DNA of 64,000 nt from contig NZ_JACHIP010000001.1 of the NCBI RefSeq assembly GCF_014203275.1, positions 1-64,000 on the forward strand, in the 5' to 3' direction. The DNA is from Granulicella aggregans (GTDB taxonomy: Bacteria; Acidobacteriota; Terriglobia; Terriglobales; Acidobacteriaceae). The notes beneath the pieces were generated by a model that did no database searches, was not told where the DNA came from, and saw only the letters and a program-made list of their open reading frames with translations. Every line of letters begins with the position of its first letter. The stretch's first letter is position 1. The position numbers and the translations under genes are program-made. This document shows, piece after piece, positions 7,946 through 15,970 of the stretch.

Positions 7946-9046
7946 TTGCCTACGCTTCCCGTCTCCACTGCCTCTCGCGCGCCCCTCCGTGTCGTCGCCA
8001 TCGGCGGAGGCACTGGCCTCTCCACACTGCTGCGCGGCTTGAAGCGCTACGTGGCCGCGCCTTCCGGATCTTCGGCTGTCTCCGATTGCGCCGATCATCT
8101 CTGCATGATCCGCGATCTCACAGCGATCGTCACCGTAACCGACGATGGGGGCTCTTCGGGCCGTCTCCGAGAAGACCTGAAGATGCTCCCTCCGGGCGAC
8201 GTCCGCAACTGCATGGTCGCGCTCTCCGAAGACGAACTTCTCCTCTCGAAGCTCTTCCGCCACAGGTTCGATAGCGGCGATCTTCAGGGCCACAGCTTCG
8301 GCAACCTCTTCGTCGCCGCCCTCACCGAGATCACCGGAGACTTCGCCCAGGCTGTCCAGATGTCCTCGCAGATTCTGGCGACGCGCGGCCGCATCTATCC
8401 CGCTACTAACACCAATGTCACCCTTGCCGCCCAGATGGACGACGGTACCCTCGTCGAAGGCGAGACCAACATCACCGCCAGCCGCCGCAGCATCGTCGAG
8501 TTGATGCTCAACCCGCCCACCGCTGAACCGCTCCCCGAGACGCTCGACGCGATCGCTCAGGCTGACCTCATCACCCTCGGCCCCGGATCTCTCTACACCT
8601 CGCTCATCACTAACCTGCTCGTACGCGGCATCCCGGAGGCCATCGCCGCCTCCAAGGCCACCCGCGTCTACGTCTGCAACCTGATGACCCAGGCCAACGA
8701 GTCCCTCGGCCTAACCGCGTCACAGCACATCGAAAAAATCCTCTGCCATGCCGGCGGACAAAAGCGTCCCCTCTTCGATTACGCGCTCATCAACACGGCA
8801 CCGATCTCGCCCGCGCTGCTTGAACGATATGCTCGCGAGGGCCAACAGCCCATCGAGGCGGATCTTGACCGCGTCCGCTCGCTCGGTGTCGAACCGATCA
8901 CGGGCAACTTCGTTCACGAAGGCGACGTCCTCCGCCATGACCACGACCGCGTCACCGAACGCCTGCTGGAACTTGGCTTGGCCGCCCGCTCAGCGAAGGT
9001 GCCCGTCGCCGCCACCCCGCGTCAGTTCCACAGCAGGGCAAAGTAG
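7946..9046 (+). CDS. yvcK: YvcK/CofD-like gluconeogenesis factor
   Basis: 366 residues of the YvcK (UPF0052) family, which binds UDP-sugars and is needed for normal morphology and growth on gluconeogenic carbon sources in Firmicutes; it is related to CofD. The nucleotide-binding motif VVAIGGGTGLSTLL is at about residues 16-29, followed by VTVTDDGGSSGRLR, PPGDVRNCM and GHSFGNLF, all typical of the family. The start is a TTG at 7946 since no in-frame ATG or GTG precedes the GGGTG motif. There is no RapZ or WhiA gene next to it, unlike in Firmicutes. Confidence 0.9.
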   Translation: MPTLPVSTASRAPLRVVAIGGGTGLSTLLRGLKRYVAAPSGSSAVSDCADHLCMIRDLTAIVTVTDDGGSSGRLREDLKMLPPGDVRNCMVALSEDELLLSKLFRHRFDSGDLQGHSFGNLFVAALTEITGDFAQAVQMSSQILATRGRIYPATNTNVTLAAQMDDGTLVEGETNITASRRSIVELMLNPPTAEPLPETLDAIAQADLITLGPGSLYTSLITNLLVRGIPEAIAASKATRVYVCNLMTQANESLGLTASQHIEKILCHAGGQKRPLFDYALINTAPISPALLERYAREGQQPIEADLDRVRSLGVEPITGNFVHEGDVLRHDHDRVTERLLELGLAARSAKVPVAATPRQFHSRAK

Positions 9047-9065
9047 AAGTCAGTCGAATAGGCCA

Positions 9066-9581
9066 TCATGTTGAAATCAGTGCTCTCTGCATGATGAGTA
9101 CATCCACTGCTCTGCCGAACTTCTCCCCCACTTCACACAGCACTCCAACCTCTTCAAAGCCGAGCGAGCGATGCAGCGCAACCGAAGCTGTGCTGCCTGA
9201 AGGCTCAGCGATCACTGCGATCATCTGACGCATGCCCGCTCTCGCAGACTGCTCGATCAGCTCTCGCATCAGATGGCGCGCTACGCCACGTCTCTGAAAG
9301 CGCTTTGCAACGTAGACGGAGTTTTCGACGGTGAAGCGATACGCCGCGCGCGGCCGGAACTGACTGGCATAGGCATAGCCAGCGACCTCCCCGTCGATCT
9401 CCGCAACAAGATAGGGCAGCCCAAGCTCCAGCACCGCTTCCCTGCGCCGTAGAATCTCCGCAACATCCGGCACCACTACCTCGAAGGAAGTTACACCGTT
9501 CAGCACATGCGGCGCGTAGATGGCAGCAATGGCCGTTGCATCCTCTGCTACCGCTGCGCGTACAAGGATGCTGTCTGCCAT
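9066..9581 (-). CDS. GNAT N-acetyltransferase, phosphinothricin acetyltransferase-like
   Basis: 171-residue GCN5-related acetyltransferase. The Pat/Bar-type signature is clear: IYAPHVLNGVTSFE near residues 21-34, YRFTVENSVYV in the middle, then the acetyl-CoA pyrophosphate loop RFQRRGVARHLM, and a late HRSLGFEEVG. Family members acetylate amino groups of small molecules such as phosphinothricin or methionine derivatives; the natural substrate here is unknown. It is 54 bp downstream of the coiled-coil membrane protein gene on the same strand and may be the last gene of that operon. It converges with yvcK, leaving 19 bp between them. Confidence 0.85.
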   Translation of the reverse strand: MADSILVRAAVAEDATAIAAIYAPHVLNGVTSFEVVVPDVAEILRRREAVLELGLPYLVAEIDGEVAGYAYASQFRPRAAYRFTVENSVYVAKRFQRRGVARHLMRELIEQSARAGMRQMIAVIAEPSGSTASVALHRSLGFEEVGVLCEVGEKFGRAVDVLIMQRALIST

Positions 9582-9635
9582 AGAACGATAATATTCAGGA
9601 ACTTCGCTTTCGAGAGCTATCCGAAACCAAGCTCC

Positions 9636-10445
9636 CTAAGATCCCGACCGCGCTGCGTCCAAATCCCTTACAAGCTCCCCATGCGTGCCATAGATCTCAG
9701 TCGACCGCAGATCACTCGCAAACTCGATCTCCGTATCCACCGCTGCGGGCTTTCCTTCGATCGCGGCATTCTCCCGCATCAACTCCACCTGCGCTTCGAT
9801 TCGGCAAAGATCGCTCTCGTTCTCAGCGAGCAACGTCTCCCGGTTCCTCAGATTCGCCATCCGCCGCTCCAACAGGTCCAGCGTAGCCATCTGCGACCGC
9901 TGCAGCCCTGTTGAAGGAGCGGCAGCCCCGGTGCCATCCGGAAGCTGCTTCCGCAGCGCGGCAATCCGCCCATCGAGACTCTCCGCTGACTCCAAACCGA
10001 GATCGTTGACGAGGTGATCCCGCGCGATCAGCAGCTTCAGACAGATCCACTCCAGCTTGTCGAGGCTTGCCTGCGTGCCTGCGATCGTCTCAGGCTCCGC
10101 TCCGAGCTTCTGGCAGATCGCGATCACTCGCGTGGCGGTCTTATGCAAGGCGACCAGCCGCGCATTCAGGTTAGCGGGTAGCGCGGCGATCAACGCCGAA
10201 CGCTTGTCCGCCTCAGCTTTCACTGAAGCAGGAAGCGCCAGCGCATCCACAACATTCTGGAATCGCGAATTGAATGCAAGCGATGAGACGACAGCCGCCT
10301 CGATCCCAAGCCCGGCCAGCCACACGCTCGGCTCCACGAAGCCCAGAGCGGCCACAGCGAACGCTGCCATCGCGTTGATGGGTAGACGTCCCACGCCGGG
10401 GACATCTACCCCCACCAGGAACGCTGCTTTGAAGTAGCGCCACAT
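9636..10445 (-). CDS. Unknown membrane protein with coiled-coil C-terminus, PspA-linked
   Basis: 269 residues that I cannot assign to a named family. Residues about 22-58 are hydrophobic (PINAMAAFAVAALGFV, then a second stretch ending SSLAFNS) and could form one or two membrane segments. The rest is Leu/Ala/Glu-rich and predicted helical, with heptad-like stretches around 150-230 (for example DLLERRMANLRNRETLL). It lies 24 bp after pspA in the same direction, and the design (membrane anchor plus coiled coil) fits a partner of PspA. This is inference from context only. Confidence 0.65.
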   Translation of the reverse strand: MWRYFKAAFLVGVDVPGVGRLPINAMAAFAVAALGFVEPSVWLAGLGIEAAVVSSLAFNSRFQNVVDALALPASVKAEADKRSALIAALPANLNARLVALHKTATRVIAICQKLGAEPETIAGTQASLDKLEWICLKLLIARDHLVNDLGLESAESLDGRIAALRKQLPDGTGAAAPSTGLQRSQMATLDLLERRMANLRNRETLLAENESDLCRIEAQVELMRENAAIEGKPAAVDTEIEFASDLRSTEIYGTHGELVRDLDAARSGS

Positions 10446-10469
10446 AATTGCGGGCCCGGAGAACCCGGA

Positions 10470-11222
10470 CTACCGCTTCCTCACGTCGTCCGTCGCAAGC
10501 GTCGTCGGCATCACCTCGGGCACGGTCTCTACGCCGCCGCTCACCTGCTTGGGAGCCTGTTGCGCTTCGAACGCTGCCAGAGCCTGCTCGGCCAGAGCGC
10601 TCTGCTCGGCCTCCTTGATGTGCACATCGTGCAGGTCGAGGCTGTCGACCGCAACGCGAACCCGGCCAGAGGCCTTGTACCGCTCTTCCTGCACCATGGA
10701 TTCGAGACGATTCAAGGTATCGCCCGATCCGCCCAGCTCCGTCACCATTCCCGAAGCCATCTCGGTGATCTCGGCCATCGCGCGCTTCATCTTCAAGTCG
10801 CTGATGCCCGCCTTGAGTGACTCAATCTTCTGCCGCGCGATGGAGAAGGCAACATCCCGAGCCCGTACCAGCTCCTTGTACGTCGTCTCCGCCTGCTCCA
10901 TCTGCTTGCGGTTCTCATCGAGCTCGCGGTCGATCGTCTGCAGCCGCAGAGCGTACTGCCCCGCCGCGTCGCGATTGCCGAGCTTCAGGTTTGCCGCAGT
11001 CTTCGCGCGCAGGTCCGCCTGGTCGCTCTCCAGCTTTCGCACCTGCCCAATCAGCCGCTCCACCAGACCTGCATGCGCTGCAAGTCCGCTGTTGAACTTG
11101 CCTACCTGCTTGCGAAGGTTTTCCTGCTCGACTTCGAGCAGAGCTGCGGGGTTCCGCCGCTCCAGACCCGACACGAAGAGTCCCAGAAAACCTTTGAACA
11201 GATTGCCGATCCGACTGAACAT
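10470..11222 (-). CDS. PspA/IM30 family protein
   Basis: 250 residues, almost wholly helical and heptad-like as in PspA and Vipp1 (ESCRT-III superfamily), which bind anionic membranes and protect them under envelope stress. The N-terminal amphipathic helix (FSRIGNLFKGFLGLFV) and the following LEVEQENLRKQ.. block match the family layout. The ATG follows AAGGAG at good spacing. Notably no pspF, pspB or pspC is nearby. Instead it is embedded with SBP and SBP-vWA genes and a membrane coiled-coil protein, a genomic setting reported for divergent PspA members. Confidence 0.88.
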   Translation of the reverse strand: MFSRIGNLFKGFLGLFVSGLERRNPAALLEVEQENLRKQVGKFNSGLAAHAGLVERLIGQVRKLESDQADLRAKTAANLKLGNRDAAGQYALRLQTIDRELDENRKQMEQAETTYKELVRARDVAFSIARQKIESLKAGISDLKMKRAMAEITEMASGMVTELGGSGDTLNRLESMVQEERYKASGRVRVAVDSLDLHDVHIKEAEQSALAEQALAAFEAQQAPKQVSGGVETVPEVMPTTLATDDVRKR

Positions 11223-11259
11223 AAAACTCCTTATGTAACTCGTGCAGCTACAAATCTAC

Positions 11260-12456
11260 CTACCGTGAATCTCTCCTCTGCCAGCTAGCCAGCAGATTCG
11301 TCACAACCTCCGCCTTCGGCGGAGGGCATATCTTTCCCAGATCGATCTTAACCCCATTGTCCGCAAACCGAGTCCATGGACTGTCCGGCGTACGCATCGG
11401 CACATTCGTATTTGCCGGCCGGAAACCGTGGACGATCGACTCCTTCTGTACCGGCTCACTCAGCAGAAAGTCGAGGAATTTCCCCGCCGCCCGCTGTTGG
11501 TCATCGCTGCTCCACGACGCGTTCAACACATAGTACGGGCTATCGTTCCAGGTGTTGTACTCGGGATAGATGACGTGGATTGCCCCCCATCGGCCTTCCG
11601 CGTTCTTTAGGTAGTCGATGGCGACACTCTCATAAACCAGCAACGCGTCGTAGGAAGACGGCCCCTTCAATACCATCTCCTTCATCAGGTTGCCGGTGCT
11701 GTTCGAGTCGCTGTTCGTCGCCGCCTCCAGCTTTCCTAGCCAGCCCTGAAAGCCTGCGTCCGTTACATTGCTCACTGTCAGCTCGCTCGATTTCTTGAAG
11801 TAACTATTCCCCGCCAGCACCAGCGTTTGTATGCCGGAGTTCGACTCCCCTGGATTTGTATGCCCGAACTTGAACAACCCCCAGTCCGGATGGCTACCGA
11901 TCGTCTGCCACCCGCCAGTCTCATGCAGCGCCTTGTTCACTGTGTCGAAGTCGACGTTCCCGTAGTGCTTCTGAAACGCCTGGTACCGTTCCTCCCACAT
12001 CACGAAGACCATCGGTGTCAGCGCCAGCGGCTCTTCCCGCACGATTGGGTTACTGCCATACTTCGCCTGCCAGTCCTCAACAAAGGTGTCTTTGTAGACA
12101 GAGCTCGCCGGCGACCATACCTGGATCCGCTTGTCGCCCGCCACTGCCGCATGCGCGCCCTCCATCGACCCCATTGGGATGAGATTGATCTTGACGTTCT
12201 TCCCCTCGGCTGTAGCGTTGTACTGACCGACCGCCCACTCCAGCCAGCGCTGCTTCTCGGTCCCATAGGCGATGCCGAACTCAACCGCCTTCCCGCCCCC
12301 GCCGACCGAAGCGAGCCCGCTGCTCGACATTGCATCCGGCAGCACATGCCGCTTATTCGCCAGCAGATACGCTCCCGCGACGCAACCCACCACGAAGATC
12401 GCGATGACCACTTTGCCCAGCCACGTCAATGAAGGTGTTCCCGAACTTCCAGCCAT
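11260..12456 (-). CDS. Membrane-anchored periplasmic solute-binding-domain protein
   Basis: 398 residues. A single hydrophobic anchor (about residues 10-32, GKVVIAIFVVGCVAGAYLL) is followed by a type-2 solute-binding fold in the periplasm (about 50-395). Shared hallmarks with the neighbouring SBP-vWA lipoprotein are the opening YGTEKQRWLEWA, SPASSVYKD, FKFGHTNPGESNSG, LVYESVAIDY and the closing GFRPANTNV. The two genes are therefore paralogues and the anchor replaces the lipid modification. There is no ABC permease or ATPase nearby, so it probably senses or presents a ligand rather than feeding a transporter. The ATG has GAGG five bases upstream. Confidence 0.8.
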   Translation of the reverse strand: MAGSSGTPSLTWLGKVVIAIFVVGCVAGAYLLANKRHVLPDAMSSSGLASVGGGGKAVEFGIAYGTEKQRWLEWAVGQYNATAEGKNVKINLIPMGSMEGAHAAVAGDKRIQVWSPASSVYKDTFVEDWQAKYGSNPIVREEPLALTPMVFVMWEERYQAFQKHYGNVDFDTVNKALHETGGWQTIGSHPDWGLFKFGHTNPGESNSGIQTLVLAGNSYFKKSSELTVSNVTDAGFQGWLGKLEAATNSDSNSTGNLMKEMVLKGPSSYDALLVYESVAIDYLKNAEGRWGAIHVIYPEYNTWNDSPYYVLNASWSSDDQQRAAGKFLDFLLSEPVQKESIVHGFRPANTNVPMRTPDSPWTRFADNGVKIDLGKICPPPKAEVVTNLLASWQRRDSR

Positions 12457-12481
12457 AACTGCCTCAAACCCTCAATAGCCT

Positions 12482-14161
12482 TTAGAAAAACGTCGAAATA
12501 TCCCGGAACACTTCAACGATATTCCCCGGCGTTCCCTCATAAGCCTTGCCCTGCGTCGCAGTCGCAATCTGAGTCAACACAGTCTTCTGTGCGTCGCTCC
12601 CGTACGCGATGGTGAAGATGCGTATCGTATGCGTCTCGCCGTCGGCATGAATCTTCTTTATCAGATCACTCAGCGCCTCTTTGCTCGTGTTGTCGTCTCC
12701 GTCGGTCAGCACGATCAGCGCCCGGATGTGGTCGGCTGGCCGCTCCTGCAAGTGCGTGTAGGCCTGATCCACTGCATCGTAGAGCGCCGTCTGTCCTCCC
12801 GGAAACAAGGAGTCCACCGCGCGATTCGATTCCTTACGAGACTCGCCCAGCGACTGGTCTTTCGTCGCCCAACCCGCCGTATCGCTGAACTGCAGCAGCG
12901 AAAACTCGTCCTTGTCGCCTAGTAGCGACACCAGTTGCTTCGCTCCCGCCTTCGCGTTGGTCAGCTTGTTATCGTCCTGCATGCTGCCCGAAGTATCCAT
13001 GACCAGCGCAATGTCCGCGGACTTCTTCTCGGTGTCATCCCACTGCGACTGGATCGCCGCAATGACATCCGGCGATGGCACCTCCAGTGTCGTCGTTGGC
13101 TGCTTCGGGTCGACACCGTGGGCTTCGTCAATCGGATTGTCCACGGCGACATCCGTCGATCCTGGCCGGAAGCCATAATCGAGCGCCTTCTCCTGCTGCG
13201 CCTTAGCTAACAGGTAGTCGATGTAGATTTGCGCGGCAGCTTTGCGCTCCGGCGTCACCCACTCACGGTTCACGATGCCCACGGGATGGTCGCTCCAGAA
13301 CGTCCCTTCCTTCGGGTAAATCGCCACAACCGGGAACGGCATCGAGTTCGGCTGCTTGTAGCTCTCAACCACCATGCTCTCGTAGAGCACCGCCGCGGAA
13401 AGATACTCCGGCCCGCTGTCGAACAGCTTGCGCCCGAAGAACCCGGTTGAGCTGCCGTAGTGGACGACCGAGTTCTCAATCCCCTGCACAAATGTCTTGG
13501 TCTTCGGGCTGTTCACGTCGGCCAGCGTCAGCCCGTGAACTTTGCCCGTCGCCGCATAGTTCTCCGCAATCAGCGAGATGATGCCGCTATTGCTATACGC
13601 CGGATGTGTGTGACCGAACTTGAAGGCTCCCCACTGCGGATAGCCATAACTCGCCCATCCCTTCTTGTCCCGCGCCAGCGCCAGAATGTCGTCCCAGCCA
13701 ATCGGCTTCTTGCCCCAACCGATCGCCTCCGCCATAGGTTTCCACATCGCGATCACAACCGGCGAAAGGAGCAGATTCTGCGTGCTTCCAATCAGGTCCT
13801 GGCCAGTTGCCGCCTTCGAGCGCGCATTGCCGAGCTTCACGAAGACTCCGGAAGCCGGACTCGTTACGTCGGCGTGGTCGCGCCCGCTGAGCAGGTCTTC
13901 AACTACTTCGCCTGAGCCCTTCGGAATCCCCTGCACCGTAATGTGTTTGCCGGTTGCCGACTTTGCTCCGCTGTTATTGAACGCGGCAGTCACATCCTCA
14001 ACCCACTTCTGCTTCTCGGAACCATAAGTGAAAACCAGGCGGATCTCGTCGGCTCCGGCCGGCTTCAATGCGTCTCCATTCCCGCTCGACGGAGCCTTTG
14101 CCCGCTTGCATCCCACCGCAAGCAGCAGCACACAGACACCAACAAACTTCGATACCCGCAT
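12482..14161 (-). CDS. Lipoprotein with solute-binding domain fused to vWA domain
   Basis: 559 residues from ATG 14161, chosen because GAGGT lies five bases upstream and the start gives a clean lipoprotein signal (VCVLLLAVGC, lipidated Cys18). An open GTG at 14257 abuts the preceding stop but would bury the signal. Residues about 40-350 are a solute-binding fold (FTYGSEKQKW, TSPASGVFV, FKFGHTHPAYSNSG). Residues about 380-550 are a von Willebrand A domain with an intact MIDAS: DTSGS at 389-393, the Thr in GGQTALYDA (about 458) and Asp in LTDGDDNTS (about 487). A metal-dependent adhesion site on the outer leaflet or periplasmic side of the inner membrane is implied. It is in the PspA operon. 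Confidence 0.85.
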   Translation of the reverse strand: MRVSKFVGVCVLLLAVGCKRAKAPSSGNGDALKPAGADEIRLVFTYGSEKQKWVEDVTAAFNNSGAKSATGKHITVQGIPKGSGEVVEDLLSGRDHADVTSPASGVFVKLGNARSKAATGQDLIGSTQNLLLSPVVIAMWKPMAEAIGWGKKPIGWDDILALARDKKGWASYGYPQWGAFKFGHTHPAYSNSGIISLIAENYAATGKVHGLTLADVNSPKTKTFVQGIENSVVHYGSSTGFFGRKLFDSGPEYLSAAVLYESMVVESYKQPNSMPFPVVAIYPKEGTFWSDHPVGIVNREWVTPERKAAAQIYIDYLLAKAQQEKALDYGFRPGSTDVAVDNPIDEAHGVDPKQPTTTLEVPSPDVIAAIQSQWDDTEKKSADIALVMDTSGSMQDDNKLTNAKAGAKQLVSLLGDKDEFSLLQFSDTAGWATKDQSLGESRKESNRAVDSLFPGGQTALYDAVDQAYTHLQERPADHIRALIVLTDGDDNTSKEALSDLIKKIHADGETHTIRIFTIAYGSDAQKTVLTQIATATQGKAYEGTPGNIVEVFRDISTFF

Positions 14162-14257
14162 CGGAGACCTCGGCCGTCGCAGCTTCAGCATACAGCCAGT
14201 TGCTTCAGCCGCGTCCCTGCCGTTCTCTTCTACGCAGCCCACGCGTAAAAGTTCCAC

Positions 14258-15154
14258 CTATCGTACGATCAACGTCTCGCCCTCACGCGCCGCCACAGTG
14301 GAAGGAAACTTTGACCGCGCGTCCGCAAGGATCGCCTCCATCTTCAAGTCGTCATGGCTAGGATCGTGATGAAACAGCACCAACTGCTTCACCCCCGCCG
14401 CTGCCGCGACCCGCGTCGCCTGCAGCCACGTGCCATGTCCCCAACCCATCCGGTGCGGATACTCCTCGGGCGTGTACTGCGCGTCGTAGAAGAGCAGATC
14501 TGCCCCTCTCGCCGCATTCAGAAGTCGCAGGTCTGCGTCCTCCTGCCCATGCTCGTGGTCGGTCGCGTAGACGATCTTCTTGCCGCGATAGGTAACGCAG
14601 AATCCGCTTGAGCCCTGTGGATGGGTCAGGCAGAAAGAACTCACCTCGACCTCCCCCAGCACCAGCGGAGCTTCTAAGATCTGGACGAAGTGTACTGTCG
14701 CCGCAATGTCGCTGAAGCGCACCGGGAAATAGGGCGTTACCATTTGGCCCCAGAGAATCTCTTTTAGCTCTTCGGGTGTCCGGTTGGAATAGAAGGTGAT
14801 CTTCGTTTCCTTCCGGTAAAGCGCCTGAAAGAATGGCAACCCCTGGACATGGTCCCAGTGAAAGTGGGTTAAGAAGATATGGAAACTGGTGTCCGTACAC
14901 TGCGACTTCAGCAGGTGCATCCCCAGATTCCGAATGCCGGTGCCGGCGTCGAAGATGAGCCGCTGACGGCATCCGGCTTCATTGCCGAACTTCAGTTCCA
15001 CGCATGGAGTGTTGCCGCCAAAACCCAATACTTCCAATGACGGTGTCGGCAACGAGCCGCGAACACCCCAGGCTCGAACCTCGATCCTGGGGTGTTCTGT
15101 AGATTCCGCATGCAGCAAAGACTCAGGCGTGACTGTCTCGCTCAAAGGGCACAA
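14258..15154 (-). CDS. Metallo-beta-lactamase-fold hydrolase, cyclic phosphodiesterase-like
   Basis: 298 residues of the MBL superfamily with metal ligands in THFHWDHVQG (HxHxDH), the Asp/His in YATDHEHG and His in VLFHHDPSHDD. The opening VRAWGVRGSLPTP and FGGNTPCVEL, and IFDAGTGIRNLG, place it near the PhnP / cyclic-nucleotide phosphodiesterase branch rather than beta-lactamases. It has no signal peptide. The start seems to be GTG 15154 with GGGAG three bases upstream. It lies 18 bp downstream of the DUF928-like gene, itself overlapping the CHASE2 cyclase, so hydrolysis of the cyclase product is a reasonable but untested guess. Confidence 0.78.
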   Translation of the reverse strand: MCPLSETVTPESLLHAESTEHPRIEVRAWGVRGSLPTPSLEVLGFGGNTPCVELKFGNEAGCRQRLIFDAGTGIRNLGMHLLKSQCTDTSFHIFLTHFHWDHVQGLPFFQALYRKETKITFYSNRTPEELKEILWGQMVTPYFPVRFSDIAATVHFVQILEAPLVLGEVEVSSFCLTHPQGSSGFCVTYRGKKIVYATDHEHGQEDADLRLLNAARGADLLFYDAQYTPEEYPHRMGWGHGTWLQATRVAAAAGVKQLVLFHHDPSHDDLKMEAILADARSKFPSTVAAREGETLIVR

Positions 15155-15172
15155 CTCCCGTGCAGTGCTCGG

Positions 15173-15970
15173 CTACTTCTGTCCTTTGGCTGCTGCTGCC
15201 GTATCGGCGTCCGCCAACGGTTGAGTCGCGGGGAGTTGATCGTACAACTGGGCGCGAGCCGTTCGATACTGGGACATGTCAGGATGCTTTTCGATCAATG
15301 CCGTGTACTCCGAAAGGGCGTCGAACCAAAGCCGATTATCGACATAGATCTTCGCCGCGTCGGGTGAAGGCTGATCGGCCACGACCTTAGCGCTCGATAG
15401 AGCACTAGCCACAGTATCCCGGTTGCTGCCGCCCACGATGAGCAGGCTAGCGGAGGCCATGCCGCCCATCAGGTCATTCTCAGGCTGCACCGACCACACG
15501 TAAGTTTCGGAGGGTTTCAGAGCTGGCGCGTCAGAGGGGTAGGTGAACTTGCCGCCCGCAACTTTCTTCACGTAGATTGGGCTCTCCTGCGCCGACATCG
15601 CCGCCAGCTTGAACGTGAACTCCGCCCGATCGTCCTCTGCGCTCCAGAAGAATGTTGGCGTCAGCGTGTAGGCCTTGGCCAGCTTTGGCGCATACAGTGT
15701 CAGCGCGCCAAGATCGCGCGATGCTCCGCCAATCTGGTTTGGAGCTTTGCCCGAGGTCGGCGCGATATCGAATCCATCGAGCTTGGCGCGCACGCGCGTG
15801 CTCTTTGCCGGGGGCGGTGGAGGGCTCTGTGATTGTCCCGCAACTCCGTATAGCAGAACGCAGCAGATCGCGCCCGCGACAATCGATTGCGTCGTAACCA
15901 AGCGCAGCAAGGAAACTCTTCCGTTCTTGATGGGGTGGCGCATGGCAGCAAGCTCTCCAACAGTTTTCAT
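15173..15970 (-). CDS. DUF928-like exported protein
   Basis: 265 residues with an N-terminal hydrophobic stretch (about 24-44, QSIVAGAICCVLLYGVAG) and a Pro-rich linker. The middle part, LGALTLYAPK...LTPTFFWSAE and the PSETYVWSVQ segment, resembles DUF928, a domain often encoded with CHASE2 cyclases and CHAT proteins in cyanobacteria and others. A helical TPR-like tail (about 205-250) follows. The start overlaps the stop of the cyclase gene by four bases (ATGA), so the two are translationally coupled. The function is unknown; a periplasmic partner of the CHASE2 sensor is plausible. Confidence 0.6.
   Translation of the reverse strand: MKTVGELAAMRHPIKNGRVSLLRLVTTQSIVAGAICCVLLYGVAGQSQSPPPPPAKSTRVRAKLDGFDIAPTSGKAPNQIGGASRDLGALTLYAPKLAKAYTLTPTFFWSAEDDRAEFTFKLAAMSAQESPIYVKKVAGGKFTYPSDAPALKPSETYVWSVQPENDLMGGMASASLLIVGGSNRDTVASALSSAKVVADQPSPDAAKIYVDNRLWFDALSEYTALIEKHPDMSQYRTARAQLYDQLPATQPLADADTAAAAKGQK

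Noticed and set aside
6941..8293. A 450-codon minus-strand open frame across DUF4254, TPR and yvcK genes
   Set aside because: It is antisense to three recognisable genes, has a low-complexity Val/Gly/Glu-rich product typical of antisense GC-rich frames, and no start signal.
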